DNA from: Lysobacter sp. 5GHs7-4
GTDB taxonomy: Bacteria; Pseudomonadota; Gammaproteobacteria; Xanthomonadales; Xanthomonadaceae
DNA: 64,000 bases
Direction: 5' to 3'
Assembly (NCBI RefSeq): GCF_021284765.1
Contig: NZ_CP089924.1
Location: forward strand, 1,444,001-1,508,000
Below are positions 7,190 through 14,947 of the stretch, piece after piece. Each line of letters begins with the position of its first letter. The first letter of the stretch is position 1. Position numbers and translations under genes: made by a program. The notes under the pieces were generated by a model, which saw only the letters and a list, made by a program, of their open reading frames with translations, was not told the DNA's origin and did no database searches.

Positions 7190-10012
7190 ATGAACGCGGG
7201 AACTGCGAATACCGAAAGTCTGCTGGCGCAACGGCCGCGCATCTGCCTGGTCACCGAAGAGCTGTCCGGCGTCGGCGGGTCCGGCGGCATCGGCGCCGCG
7301 TTCTACGAACTGGCCCTGTTGCTGGCCGCGCGTGGGGCGTATGTCGACGTGTTGTACTGCCCGGTCGCGCCCTTACCCGAGGGCGAGACCGAACGCCTGC
7401 AGGCGAAGTTCGCCGAGAAGGCGATCAAGCTGGACTTCCTGGACGAGCGCGCCTGGATCGAGGGGTCGGCCTCCTACGAGAAGCGCGCCTATGCCGTGCT
7501 GCGCCACCTGGAGCAGGCGAGCGGCCGCTACGACTACATCCATTTCCACGACTACAAGGGGCTGGGCTGCTTCGCGGTCGATGCCAAGCGCCAGGGGCTG
7601 GCCCTGCGCGACTCCGTGCTGGTGGTGCAGTTGCACGGTCCCACGCGCTGGACCATCGAGGCCAACCGGGGGTTCTTCACCCACGAGGACCAGCTCAAGA
7701 TCGATCGCCTCGAACGCGGCGCGATCGCGGGCGCCGACTATGTGGTCAGTCCCAGCGCCTACCTGGTGGACTGGCTGCGCGAGGCCGGTTATGCCTTGCC
7801 GCCGGCGCAGCGGGTGCGCGTGCTCAAGAACGTCTGCTCGGAGATCGTGCGCGAAACCGAGCTGGCGCGCGCGCCGCGCGATGCGGACGCGGGCCCGGTC
7901 ACCGACCTGGTGCTGTTCGCCCGCCACGAGGACCGCAAGGGGTTCGCGGTGTTCTGCGATGCGCTGGACCGCTTGGACGAGTTCCTGGTCAGGCGCAACA
8001 TCGCCGTGACCTTCATGGGCAAGCTGGGCCTGGTGGATTCGCAGCCCTCGGGCGTGTACCTGTTGGACCGCAGCAAGGCCTGGTCGTTCAACTACCGCAT
8101 CCGCAGCGGCTACGACCGCACCGCGGCGGCCGCCTACTTCGGCGGGCTGGCCTCGCCGCTGGCGGTGGTGCCGTCGCCGTTCGAGAACAGTCCGTACACG
8201 GTGCTGGAGACGGTGGCGCTGGGCCTGCCGCTGGTGTCGTCCAACGCCGGCGGCGGCCGCGAACTGCTGGAGCCCGACTATCCGGGGCTGTGCGAGATCG
8301 ATGCGCCGTCCCTGGCCGCCAAGATCCGCGAAAGCGTCGAGCAGGGCTTGTCCGCGCCGCGCGCGGCGCAGTCGTTGGCGCAGATCGAGAACGCCTGGCT
8401 GGCGTTCCATCGCGAGCCCAGGCCGGAAACGCCGCCGCCGTCGTCGGCCCGGCCGAAAGTGGCCTTGGCCATCACCCATCACGAGCGCCCGGCCAAGCTG
8501 GTCGAAGCGGTCATCTCCGCCGCGCGCCAGTCGTATCCGAATCTGGAGCTCATTGTCGTCGACGACGGCTCGCGCACGCCGGAAACGCTGGAGGCGCTGG
8601 AGCAGCTCGAATCCTTCCTTGCGCGCATGGGCGCGCGCCTGATCCGGCGCGAGAACGGCTACCTGGGCGCGGCGCGCAACACCGCGCTGGCGGCGACCGA
8701 CGCCGAGTACATCTGCTTTCTCGACGACGACGACTACGCGTTTCCGCAACTGATCGAGACCCTGTTGCAGGCGGCCCAGGCCACCGGCGCGGACGTGGTC
8801 AACTGCTTCAACTGCTTCATGCCCGAGTCGCATCGTTCGGAGATCATCGCCCGCCTGGGCCAGGTCGAGCGCAAGGTCGCCTACGTGCCGATCGGCGGTC
8901 CCTTGTCGGTCGCGGTCACCGAGAACGTCCTCGGCGCCGCGACCGCGCTGATCCGGACCGACACGCTGCGCGCGCTCGGCGGCTACACCGAACTCAAGGG
9001 CGTGGGGCACGAGGACTACGAACTGTTCCTGCGCATGCTGCAGGCCGGCAAGCGCATCGAGATCGTTCCGCGTCCGCTGTACTTCTACGAGGTCGGCCGG
9101 CCCAGCATGCTGTCGCGCACCAGCATGGTGCGCAACTTCCGTCGCTGCTTCGATGCCAGCGCACTGGCCGACGACGCCGACGCCGCGCGCGATCTGCTTT
9201 CGCTGACCCTGGGCAAGAAAGTCGCGGTGGACGCGCATAACCGGCAGTGGTGGCTGTACTCGCTGCAGCCCAACGCCGAGTTGCGCCACCAGTTGATGGC
9301 GCCGGGCCTCTCGCGCGAGGACACGCTGACCAAGCTGATACGTCTGGCTCAGGCCGAGGGACAGCTGCGCATGACTCTGGCCTTGGCCGAGGATCTGCAC
9401 GCCGGCGCCTCGCGCCCGGCCGATGGCGTCGACCAGACGCTGGTCGCGCTGGAGGTGGGCGCCCCGCGCGACGCCGCGCCCGCGCGGCGGCTCTACGACG
9501 CGCGCCTGGCCGGAATTCGTTTCGATGCCGCGTTGGGTCGCGGGGAGCATGCGCTGGAAGGCCTGGCCGCTTACGCGCGCGACGCCGCCAGTACCCATGC
9601 GGAGTTCTACGCGGTCGCGCGCGAAGTGCTTAAGCACACCGATCGGCACCAGCACCGCGAACGCTACCTGAGCCTGTTGGACGCCCTGGCCGCGAAGCGC
9701 GTCCCGCGTGCGCAATTGGCCGAGGCGCGCGTGCTGCTGGTAGCGCTGGAGTACGCCGCCGGCCGGGTGCCGGTGAGCGCGTTGCGCGACATCGTGAACG
9801 AGGACGAGGCGGCCTACGTGGCCATGCACGACGACGTCGCGCGTGCGATCGGCGCGGGTCAGATGCAGCGCGGCGCCGATCACTACCTGCACTTCGGCCT
9901 GCACGAAGGCCGCAACGGCTTCGACAGCGTCAACAAGGTGGCCGCGATGCTGCGCGATTGCAGCTTCGATACCGGCGCGGACGAGTTGCTCGAAGTCGCG
10001 TGCCGCCGCTGA
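7190..10012 (+). CDS. bifunctional glycosyltransferase (GT4-like plus GT2)
   Basis: A 940-residue multidomain enzyme. Residues 10-400 look like a GT-B family 4 transferase: RICLVTEELSGVGGSGGIG at the start and the donor-site region SPFENSPYTVLETVALGLP. From about residue 423 a GT2 domain begins (KVALAITHHERP, VVDDGS, then DDDDYAF near 512). The last 280 residues are helical and unassigned, and contain HYLHFGLHEGRNGF, a motif often seen at the end of large glycosyltransferases. It probably adds two or more sugars of the exported glycan. The start ATG at 7190 overlaps the stop of a possible 26-codon reading frame that itself overlaps the ATPase stop. Confidence 0.87.
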   Translation: MNAGTANTESLLAQRPRICLVTEELSGVGGSGGIGAAFYELALLLAARGAYVDVLYCPVAPLPEGETERLQAKFAEKAIKLDFLDERAWIEGSASYEKRAYAVLRHLEQASGRYDYIHFHDYKGLGCFAVDAKRQGLALRDSVLVVQLHGPTRWTIEANRGFFTHEDQLKIDRLERGAIAGADYVVSPSAYLVDWLREAGYALPPAQRVRVLKNVCSEIVRETELARAPRDADAGPVTDLVLFARHEDRKGFAVFCDALDRLDEFLVRRNIAVTFMGKLGLVDSQPSGVYLLDRSKAWSFNYRIRSGYDRTAAAAYFGGLASPLAVVPSPFENSPYTVLETVALGLPLVSSNAGGGRELLEPDYPGLCEIDAPSLAAKIRESVEQGLSAPRAAQSLAQIENAWLAFHREPRPETPPPSSARPKVALAITHHERPAKLVEAVISAARQSYPNLELIVVDDGSRTPETLEALEQLESFLARMGARLIRRENGYLGAARNTALAATDAEYICFLDDDDYAFPQLIETLLQAAQATGADVVNCFNCFMPESHRSEIIARLGQVERKVAYVPIGGPLSVAVTENVLGAATALIRTDTLRALGGYTELKGVGHEDYELFLRMLQAGKRIEIVPRPLYFYEVGRPSMLSRTSMVRNFRRCFDASALADDADAARDLLSLTLGKKVAVDAHNRQWWLYSLQPNAELRHQLMAPGLSREDTLTKLIRLAQAEGQLRMTLALAEDLHAGASRPADGVDQTLVALEVGAPRDAAPARRLYDARLAGIRFDAALGRGEHALEGLAAYARDAASTHAEFYAVAREVLKHTDRHQHRERYLSLLDALAAKRVPRAQLAEARVLLVALEYAAGRVPVSALRDIVNEDEAAYVAMHDDVARAIGAGQMQRGADHYLHFGLHEGRNGFDSVNKVAAMLRDCSFDTGADELLEVACRR

Positions 10013-10061
10013 GCGCGGCCGTTTCCCAATCGTATGGCCCAGGCCGAACCAGCGAGGCGTT

Positions 10062-10703
10062 ATGACAGCAACTGATAGCTATTGGAATTCCTACTACGGC
10101 CATGCCGGCGGCATGTCGGCGATCGCGCCCTCGCAGTTCGCCGCCTTTCTGATGGGAGAGTTGGCGCCGGGCAGCATGGTGGTCGACCTGGGCTGCGGCA
10201 CCGGTCGCGACACCTTGTTCTTCGCCCAGCAGGGATTGAACGTGGTGGGCGTGGATGCGTCGCAAGTGGCGATCGACTTCTGCGAACGCAGGCGCGACGA
10301 ACTGGGTTTGTCGGAGCGGGCCAGGTTCGTGTGCGAGGGCATCCAGTCGCCCGGCCTGGCGCGCGCGGTGCGCGACAGCGGCGACGCGCCCAAGGTGGTG
10401 TACGCGCGGTTCTTTCTGCATGCCATCGACGACGAGGCCGAGCGCGCTTTCATCGACCTGGCCGACGAGGTGGTTTGCGAGCGCTCGCTGCTGGCCATCG
10501 AGTTCCGCACGCACCGCGATAGCCAGCTGCGCAAGGAGACGCCCGGGCACTACCGTCGTTACATCGAACCCTCCGGCCTGATTTCGAGGCTGGCGGCGCG
10601 CGGTTTCCAGGTCCGCTACTTCGTCGAGGGCTTCGGCTACGCCAAGTACAAGAGCGACGACGCGCATGTCGCCAGGATCCTGTGCAGCCGGAGCGCCGCG
10701 TGA
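10062..10703 (+). CDS. class I SAM-dependent methyltransferase
   Basis: A 213-residue protein with SAM motif I VDLGCGTGRD (about 41-50), then GVDAS and a TehB/thiopurine-like fold order. GCGAGG precedes the ATG at 10062. It lies between glycosyltransferase and LicD-like genes, and its stop overlaps the next gene by GTGA. By context it may methylate the glycan, for instance as a chain-terminating cap read by the Wzt extension; the acceptor is unknown and could be a small metabolite instead. Confidence 0.8.
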   Translation: MTATDSYWNSYYGHAGGMSAIAPSQFAAFLMGELAPGSMVVDLGCGTGRDTLFFAQQGLNVVGVDASQVAIDFCERRRDELGLSERARFVCEGIQSPGLARAVRDSGDAPKVVYARFFLHAIDDEAERAFIDLADEVVCERSLLAIEFRTHRDSQLRKETPGHYRRYIEPSGLISRLAARGFQVRYFVEGFGYAKYKSDDAHVARILCSRSAA

Positions 10704-11629
10704 ACGAGACGGCGGACTCCGTCGAGTCCTTCTTCTCCGAGGTGCGGGCGGCTGCGGGCGCCGCTGGCGCGGCGTTCGAGGCAGCGCCGGCCGGCACGGT
10801 CAAGCTGAGGATCGATCGCGATGCGGCCGCACGCCTGGCCGCGGCGATCGAAGCCCTGGCGGCCGGCGAGGCGATCGCGCCGGAGCCCCGCGTTCGCCTG
10901 TTCCATGCCTTGATGAGGCAGTTGCTCGATGAGGGCGCCGTCGATCTGAGCAAGCGCCTGGGCGAAGCCTGCGACATGGGCATGTCCAATGCCGCGGTGC
11001 GTTCGGTGCTGGCCGAAATCAACGAGGCCTATGTGATCCCGGCGGGCTTGGAGATCACCAGCCATGGGCTGTTGCGTTCGTTCCGGTTCTGGTCGTTGGA
11101 CGAGAAGACGGCCTACCTGCGGCAAACCGCAGAGCTGATCGCGCTGCTGCGCGGTGAGTTCGGGCACGCGTGCCTGGCGTATGGCGCGGTCTTGTCGTAT
11201 GAGCGCAGCGGCGATCTTTCGCCGCACGACGACGACCTGGACGTATTGGTGGGCCTGGACATGCAGGCCGCTCCGACGTTCGGTGCGGGCGTCGAGCTTG
11301 TGTCCGCGTTCCTGTCCGGAGCCGGTTACGACGTGGTGGGGCGCTGGCCGGCCTTCATCAAGGTGCGGCGGCCGCAGATGCGCAGCGACATCGACGTGTT
11401 CGTCGGCTTGAACGAGCGCGGTCACCTGGCCTCCATTCCCGGGCCTCGCGGCGTCATTCCTTGGGAAGCGCTGTTTCCCGCCAGGGACGGCGAGTTGTAC
11501 GGCGTGACTCTGGCGGTGCCGGCGCAAGCCGAGCGTTATCTGGAGCTGGTTTACGGCGCGAGTTGGCGTACCCCTCAGCCCGGCTGGCAGCACCGCTGGG
11601 ACTATCCGCGGTACGCGGACATCACCTGA
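10700..11629 (+). CDS. LicD-like nucleotidyltransferase-fold protein
   Basis: About 309 residues. The C-terminal half carries LAYGAVLSYERSG then SPHDDDLDVLVG (Asp177-179 and Asp181), a second acidic pair SDIDVFVG, and a terminal YLELVYGASWRTP. This order matches LicD-family proteins, which attach phosphocholine or other phospho-groups to glycans. The N-terminal 140 residues are unassigned. The GTG start at 10700 overlaps the upstream stop and has GGAG in front; an in-frame GTG at 10682 is the alternative. The role in glycan decoration is inferred from family and neighbours. Confidence 0.7.
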   Translation: MNETADSVESFFSEVRAAAGAAGAAFEAAPAGTVKLRIDRDAAARLAAAIEALAAGEAIAPEPRVRLFHALMRQLLDEGAVDLSKRLGEACDMGMSNAAVRSVLAEINEAYVIPAGLEITSHGLLRSFRFWSLDEKTAYLRQTAELIALLRGEFGHACLAYGAVLSYERSGDLSPHDDDLDVLVGLDMQAAPTFGAGVELVSAFLSGAGYDVVGRWPAFIKVRRPQMRSDIDVFVGLNERGHLASIPGPRGVIPWEALFPARDGELYGVTLAVPAQAERYLELVYGASWRTPQPGWQHRWDYPRYADIT

Positions 11630-11641
11630 GGGTCGGGTCGG

Positions 11642-12682
11642 ATGGCGAGCGGCGCGAACGGCTCGAGCGGCGACACCGTGTTGGTGACCGGCGGCCTGGG
11701 CTATATCGGCTCGCACGCCTGCGTCGCGCTGGCCGAGGCCGGGCGCCGTTTCGTGATCGTCGACAATCTGGCCAACAGCTCGCCGCGGGTGCTGGACCGC
11801 TTGCAGCGCATCGTCGGCTGGCGCCCGGACTTCGTCGAGGCCGACATCGGCGACGGCGCGCGGATGGCGCGCGTGCTGCGCGAGCATCGCGTCGGCGCGG
11901 TGATGCATTTCGCCGGCAGCAAGGCCGTGGGCGAGTCGGTGGCATTGCCCTTGGACTACTACCGCAACAACGTCGCCGGCACCCTGGCCTTGCTGGAGGC
12001 CATGCGCGCGCAAGCGGTGCGCAGGCTGATCTTCTCGTCCTCAGCCACGGTCTATGCGGCCGACAACGCGATGCCGCTGCGCGAGGACGCGGCGCTGGGC
12101 GCCAGCAATCCCTACGGGCGCAGCAAGCTGTTCGTGGAGCATATGCTGCGCGACTTGCAGGCCGCCGAGCCGGAGTGGGCGATCGCCTGCCTGCGCTACT
12201 TCAATCCGGTCGGCGCCCATCCCAGCGCGCTGATCGGCGAGAGCCCGCGTGGCATTCCCAACAACCTGGTGCCCTACATCGCCCAGGTCGCGGTGGGGCG
12301 GCGCGAGCGCCTGAGCGTGTTCGGCGGCGATTACGGCACCGCCGACGGCACCGGCGTGCGCGACTACGTGCACGTGCTGGACGTCGCGGAAGGCCATGTG
12401 GCGGCGCTGCGGCATCTGGAGCGCGCGCCCGGTTGGGTCGCCGTCAACCTGGGCACCGGGCAGGGCGTGTCGGTGCTGGAGATCCTGCGCGAGTACGAGC
12501 GCGCCAGTGGCATCCCCATTCCGTTTCAGGTGGTCCAGCGCAGGCCCGGCGATATCGCCCAATGCTGGGCCGAAGTGGCGCGGGCGCGCGATCTGTTCGC
12601 CTGGCGCGCACGCCGCGACCTGGGCGAGATGTGCGCCGACAGTTGGCGCTGGCAACAGGCCAACCCGGACGGTTACGGCTAG
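11642..12682 (+). CDS. galE: UDP-glucose 4-epimerase
   Basis: A 346-residue extended short-chain dehydrogenase. The NAD-binding TGGLGYIGS (16-24), FSSSATVY, and the catalytic pair Tyr158 and Lys162 in NPYGRSK are visible; YFNPVGAHPS is characteristic of GalE. It interconverts UDP-glucose and UDP-galactose and would supply a nucleotide sugar to the glycosyltransferases upstream. It starts 12 bp after the LicD-like gene and is the last gene of the cluster, facing a convergent Nudix gene 9 bp away. Confidence 0.93.
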   Translation: MASGANGSSGDTVLVTGGLGYIGSHACVALAEAGRRFVIVDNLANSSPRVLDRLQRIVGWRPDFVEADIGDGARMARVLREHRVGAVMHFAGSKAVGESVALPLDYYRNNVAGTLALLEAMRAQAVRRLIFSSSATVYAADNAMPLREDAALGASNPYGRSKLFVEHMLRDLQAAEPEWAIACLRYFNPVGAHPSALIGESPRGIPNNLVPYIAQVAVGRRERLSVFGGDYGTADGTGVRDYVHVLDVAEGHVAALRHLERAPGWVAVNLGTGQGVSVLEILREYERASGIPIPFQVVQRRPGDIAQCWAEVARARDLFAWRARRDLGEMCADSWRWQQANPDGYG

Positions 12683-12691
12683 CAGCGTCGC

Positions 12692-13279
12692 TCAGTCCGC
12701 TTCCGACCCATCCGGATTGCGGTCGATCATCCACAGCCCCGCCCACAGCTTCAGATCCAGCTCGTAGCCTTCGGCGTGCTTGCGCATCAGCCAGGCCGGC
12801 GCGTCGGCGCGCGCGACTTCGTGGACCACGATGTCCTCGCCGTCGACGCCGCCGCCTTCGCCGACGCGGCGCAGCTGGCGCGCGCGCACGAAGGCGATGC
12901 GCTCGCTGCTCATGCCCGAGGAGGTCGGGCCGGTCAGCAGCACCTCGACGCGGTCGGCCTGCCAGCCGGTCTCCTCGATCAGTTCGCGGCGGGCGGCGCT
13001 TTCCAGGGTGTCGGTGTCGTGGTCGTCGCCGACCAGGCCGGCCGGCATTTCGATGGTGCGTGCGTTCAAGGGCACGCGGAACTGTTCGACGAACAGCACC
13101 TTATCCTCGGGCGTGACCGCGACGATGATCACCGCCATGCCGTTGCCGTGGGTGCGCTCGGCGTACTCCCAGCGGCCGCGGCGCATCATCCGCAACCAGT
13201 GGCCGTCGTACAGGGTCTCGACGGCGTCGTCGGTTGCGGTGTCGGTGGCGGCGGTATCGGTCATGGTGCGTCCGGGCAT
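12692..13279 (-). CDS. Nudix hydrolase, ADP-sugar pyrophosphatase type
   Basis: A 195-residue protein with a Nudix box ending ARRELIEETGW, and the flanking FVEQFRVP and EMPAGLVGD typical of ADP-ribose/ADP-sugar pyrophosphatases. Within the box the position usually occupied by the first conserved Glu (Gx5E) is Asp, while the metal-binding REUxEE core is intact, so activity is still expected. Substrate is not readable from sequence. The first ATG (13279) is used; a second ATG five codons later is equally possible. It runs convergently to galE. Confidence 0.85.
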   Translation of the reverse strand: MPGRTMTDTAATDTATDDAVETLYDGHWLRMMRRGRWEYAERTHGNGMAVIIVAVTPEDKVLFVEQFRVPLNARTIEMPAGLVGDDHDTDTLESAARRELIEETGWQADRVEVLLTGPTSSGMSSERIAFVRARQLRRVGEGGGVDGEDIVVHEVARADAPAWLMRKHAEGYELDLKLWAGLWMIDRNPDGSEAD

Positions 13280-13294
13280 GCGTTCGCCCCGATG

Positions 13295-14218
13295 CTACGA
13301 CGGAAGCGATGACGTCGCGAAGTCCAGGCCGGCGGCTTCGTGCAGACGGCGCCGGGTCATCGGGCCGAAACGCAGGGACTCGCACAGGCCCGACAGCTCG
13401 GGCGCCAGGCCGGGGCCGCGCAGGAACGGGGCGGCGGCGGCGTCGAGCGGCGCATCCAGCGCGATGGTGGTCAGGCGCCGGCACAGCAGCGCCTGTTCGC
13501 GGTGTTCGCGCAGGCGCGCGGCGGTGCTGGCCGCGCCGCGCAGTCGCAGGAAGGGCACTTCCTCCACCCGCGCCAGCACCGCGTCCAGGCTGCCGAAGTG
13601 GGCGAGCAGGGCGGCCGCGGTCTTGGCGCCGATGCCGGGCACGCCGGGGATGTTGTCGACCGCATCGCCGCACAGCGCCAGGTAGTCGGCGATCTGGCGC
13701 GCTTCCACGCCATGCCGCGCCGGCACGCCGTCGGCGCGCCAGCGTTGGCCGCGCGCGTAGTCCCATTGCTCGTCGGCGCCGTCCAGCAGCTGCGACAGGT
13801 CCTTGTCGGCCGAGACGATCACGCCGCGGTAGCCCTGCGCGCGCATCAAAGCCAGGGCGCTGCCGATCAGGTCGTCGGCCTCGTACTCGCTGTGCGCCAG
13901 CACCGGCAGGCCCAGCGCATGGCACAGCGCCTTGCAATGCACGAACTGGCGCTTGAGTTCCTGCGGCGCCGGCTCGCGGTTGGCCTTGTAGGCCGGATAG
14001 AAGGCGTTGCGGAAGCACGAATCCAGGGCTTCGTCGAAGGCGACCGCGATGTGGCGCGGGCGCTCGCGTTCGATCAGCTCGACCAGGAAGCGGGCGAAGC
14101 CGTGCACCGCGTTGGTCGGCCAGCCCTGCGCGTCCTCGAACTCGTTGGGCATCGAGTGCCAGGCGCGAAACACGTACAGGCTGGCGTCGACCAGGTACAG
14201 CGGCGGCTGGACGCTCAT
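13295..14218 (-). CDS. 5'-3' exonuclease / flap endonuclease-like protein
   Basis: A 307-residue stand-alone relative of the 5' nuclease domain of DNA polymerase I (ExoIX/Xni type). Metal-site motifs are visible in order: YLVDASLYVFRAWH, AFDEALDSCFR, YEADDLIGS and VSADKDLSQLL, then the helix-hairpin-helix DNA-binding GVPGIGAKTAAALL. It would process branched or flapped DNA. The ATG at 14218 overlaps the nitroreductase stop by ATGA; the frame is open upstream but inside that gene. The acidic cluster is complete enough to expect nuclease activity. Confidence 0.87.
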   Translation of the reverse strand: MSVQPPLYLVDASLYVFRAWHSMPNEFEDAQGWPTNAVHGFARFLVELIERERPRHIAVAFDEALDSCFRNAFYPAYKANREPAPQELKRQFVHCKALCHALGLPVLAHSEYEADDLIGSALALMRAQGYRGVIVSADKDLSQLLDGADEQWDYARGQRWRADGVPARHGVEARQIADYLALCGDAVDNIPGVPGIGAKTAAALLAHFGSLDAVLARVEEVPFLRLRGAASTAARLREHREQALLCRRLTTIALDAPLDAAAAPFLRGPGLAPELSGLCESLRFGPMTRRRLHEAAGLDFATSSLPS

Positions 14219-14820
14219 CGCGGCGTCCATTCGCTCAGCAGGGCCAGCGGGTCCGGGCGCTCGCGCTCGGGCGCTTCCAGCTTGGGCGTGCCGATGTGGA
14301 TGAAGCCGGCCACGCGCTCGTCCTCGCCCAGGCCCAGCCAGCCCAGCACCTGCGGGTCGTAGGCCGGCCAGCCGGTCAGCCACACCGCGCCGAAGCCCAG
14401 CGCCTGCGCGGCCTGCAGCAGGGCGAAGCAGACGCTGCCGGCGGTCAGCAGGCGCTCCTGTTCGGGGATCTTCTCGTCCGGCCCCAGGCGCGCGACCACC
14501 ACCACTATTAAAGGTGCGTGCGAGAAGCGGCCGCGGTCCTTCTCCACCGCGGCCTCGCCGGCGTCGGGGTCGCGCTCCAGGCCGCGTGCGGCCAGACGCT
14601 CGCCGAGGCGGTGGCGGGCGTCGCCGCGGATGCTGAGAAAGCGGAACGGCACGCGCTTGCCGTGGTCCGGCACGCGCACCGCCGAGCGCAGCATGCGCTC
14701 CAGCTGGCGCGGGTCCGGGCCCGGTTCGGTGAGCTGTTTGGCCGGCACCGAGCGGCGAATGTCTAGAGCCGCTAACGCTTTTTCGGATTCAGGAGGCAAG
14801 TCGGTATCGATTCGGGACAT
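14215..14820 (-). CDS. nitroreductase family protein (YdjA-like)
   Basis: A 201-residue flavoprotein of the nitroreductase superfamily. RRSVPAKQL near the N-terminus, the AVRVPDHGKRVPFRF segment and the LLQAAQALGFGAVWLTG helix match the short YdjA-type enzymes, which use FMN and NAD(P)H. The physiological substrate is unknown. It is the promoter-proximal gene of a two-gene unit, coupled by ATGA overlap to the nuclease. It is divergent from the DUF1631 gene across about 130 bp. Confidence 0.85.
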   Translation of the reverse strand: MSRIDTDLPPESEKALAALDIRRSVPAKQLTEPGPDPRQLERMLRSAVRVPDHGKRVPFRFLSIRGDARHRLGERLAARGLERDPDAGEAAVEKDRGRFSHAPLIVVVVARLGPDEKIPEQERLLTAGSVCFALLQAAQALGFGAVWLTGWPAYDPQVLGWLGLGEDERVAGFIHIGTPKLEAPERERPDPLALLSEWTPR

Positions 14821-14947
14821 CAGTCACAAAAGCCTATTTTGTGTGTGCATTCGCTGTCGTATCTTGCCACTATGCTGTTGCGAACTGCCTAAAAACGGCA
14901 CGTTTAGTCCACACGATCTTCCCTACACGGGAACAGGGGAAAACGCA

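Noticed and set aside
14864..14900. Possible -35/-10 pair between the nitroreductase and DUF1631 genes (TTGCCA and CCTAAA)
   Set aside because: The -10 match is poor, and other equally weak pairs exist in the same AT-richer stretch.
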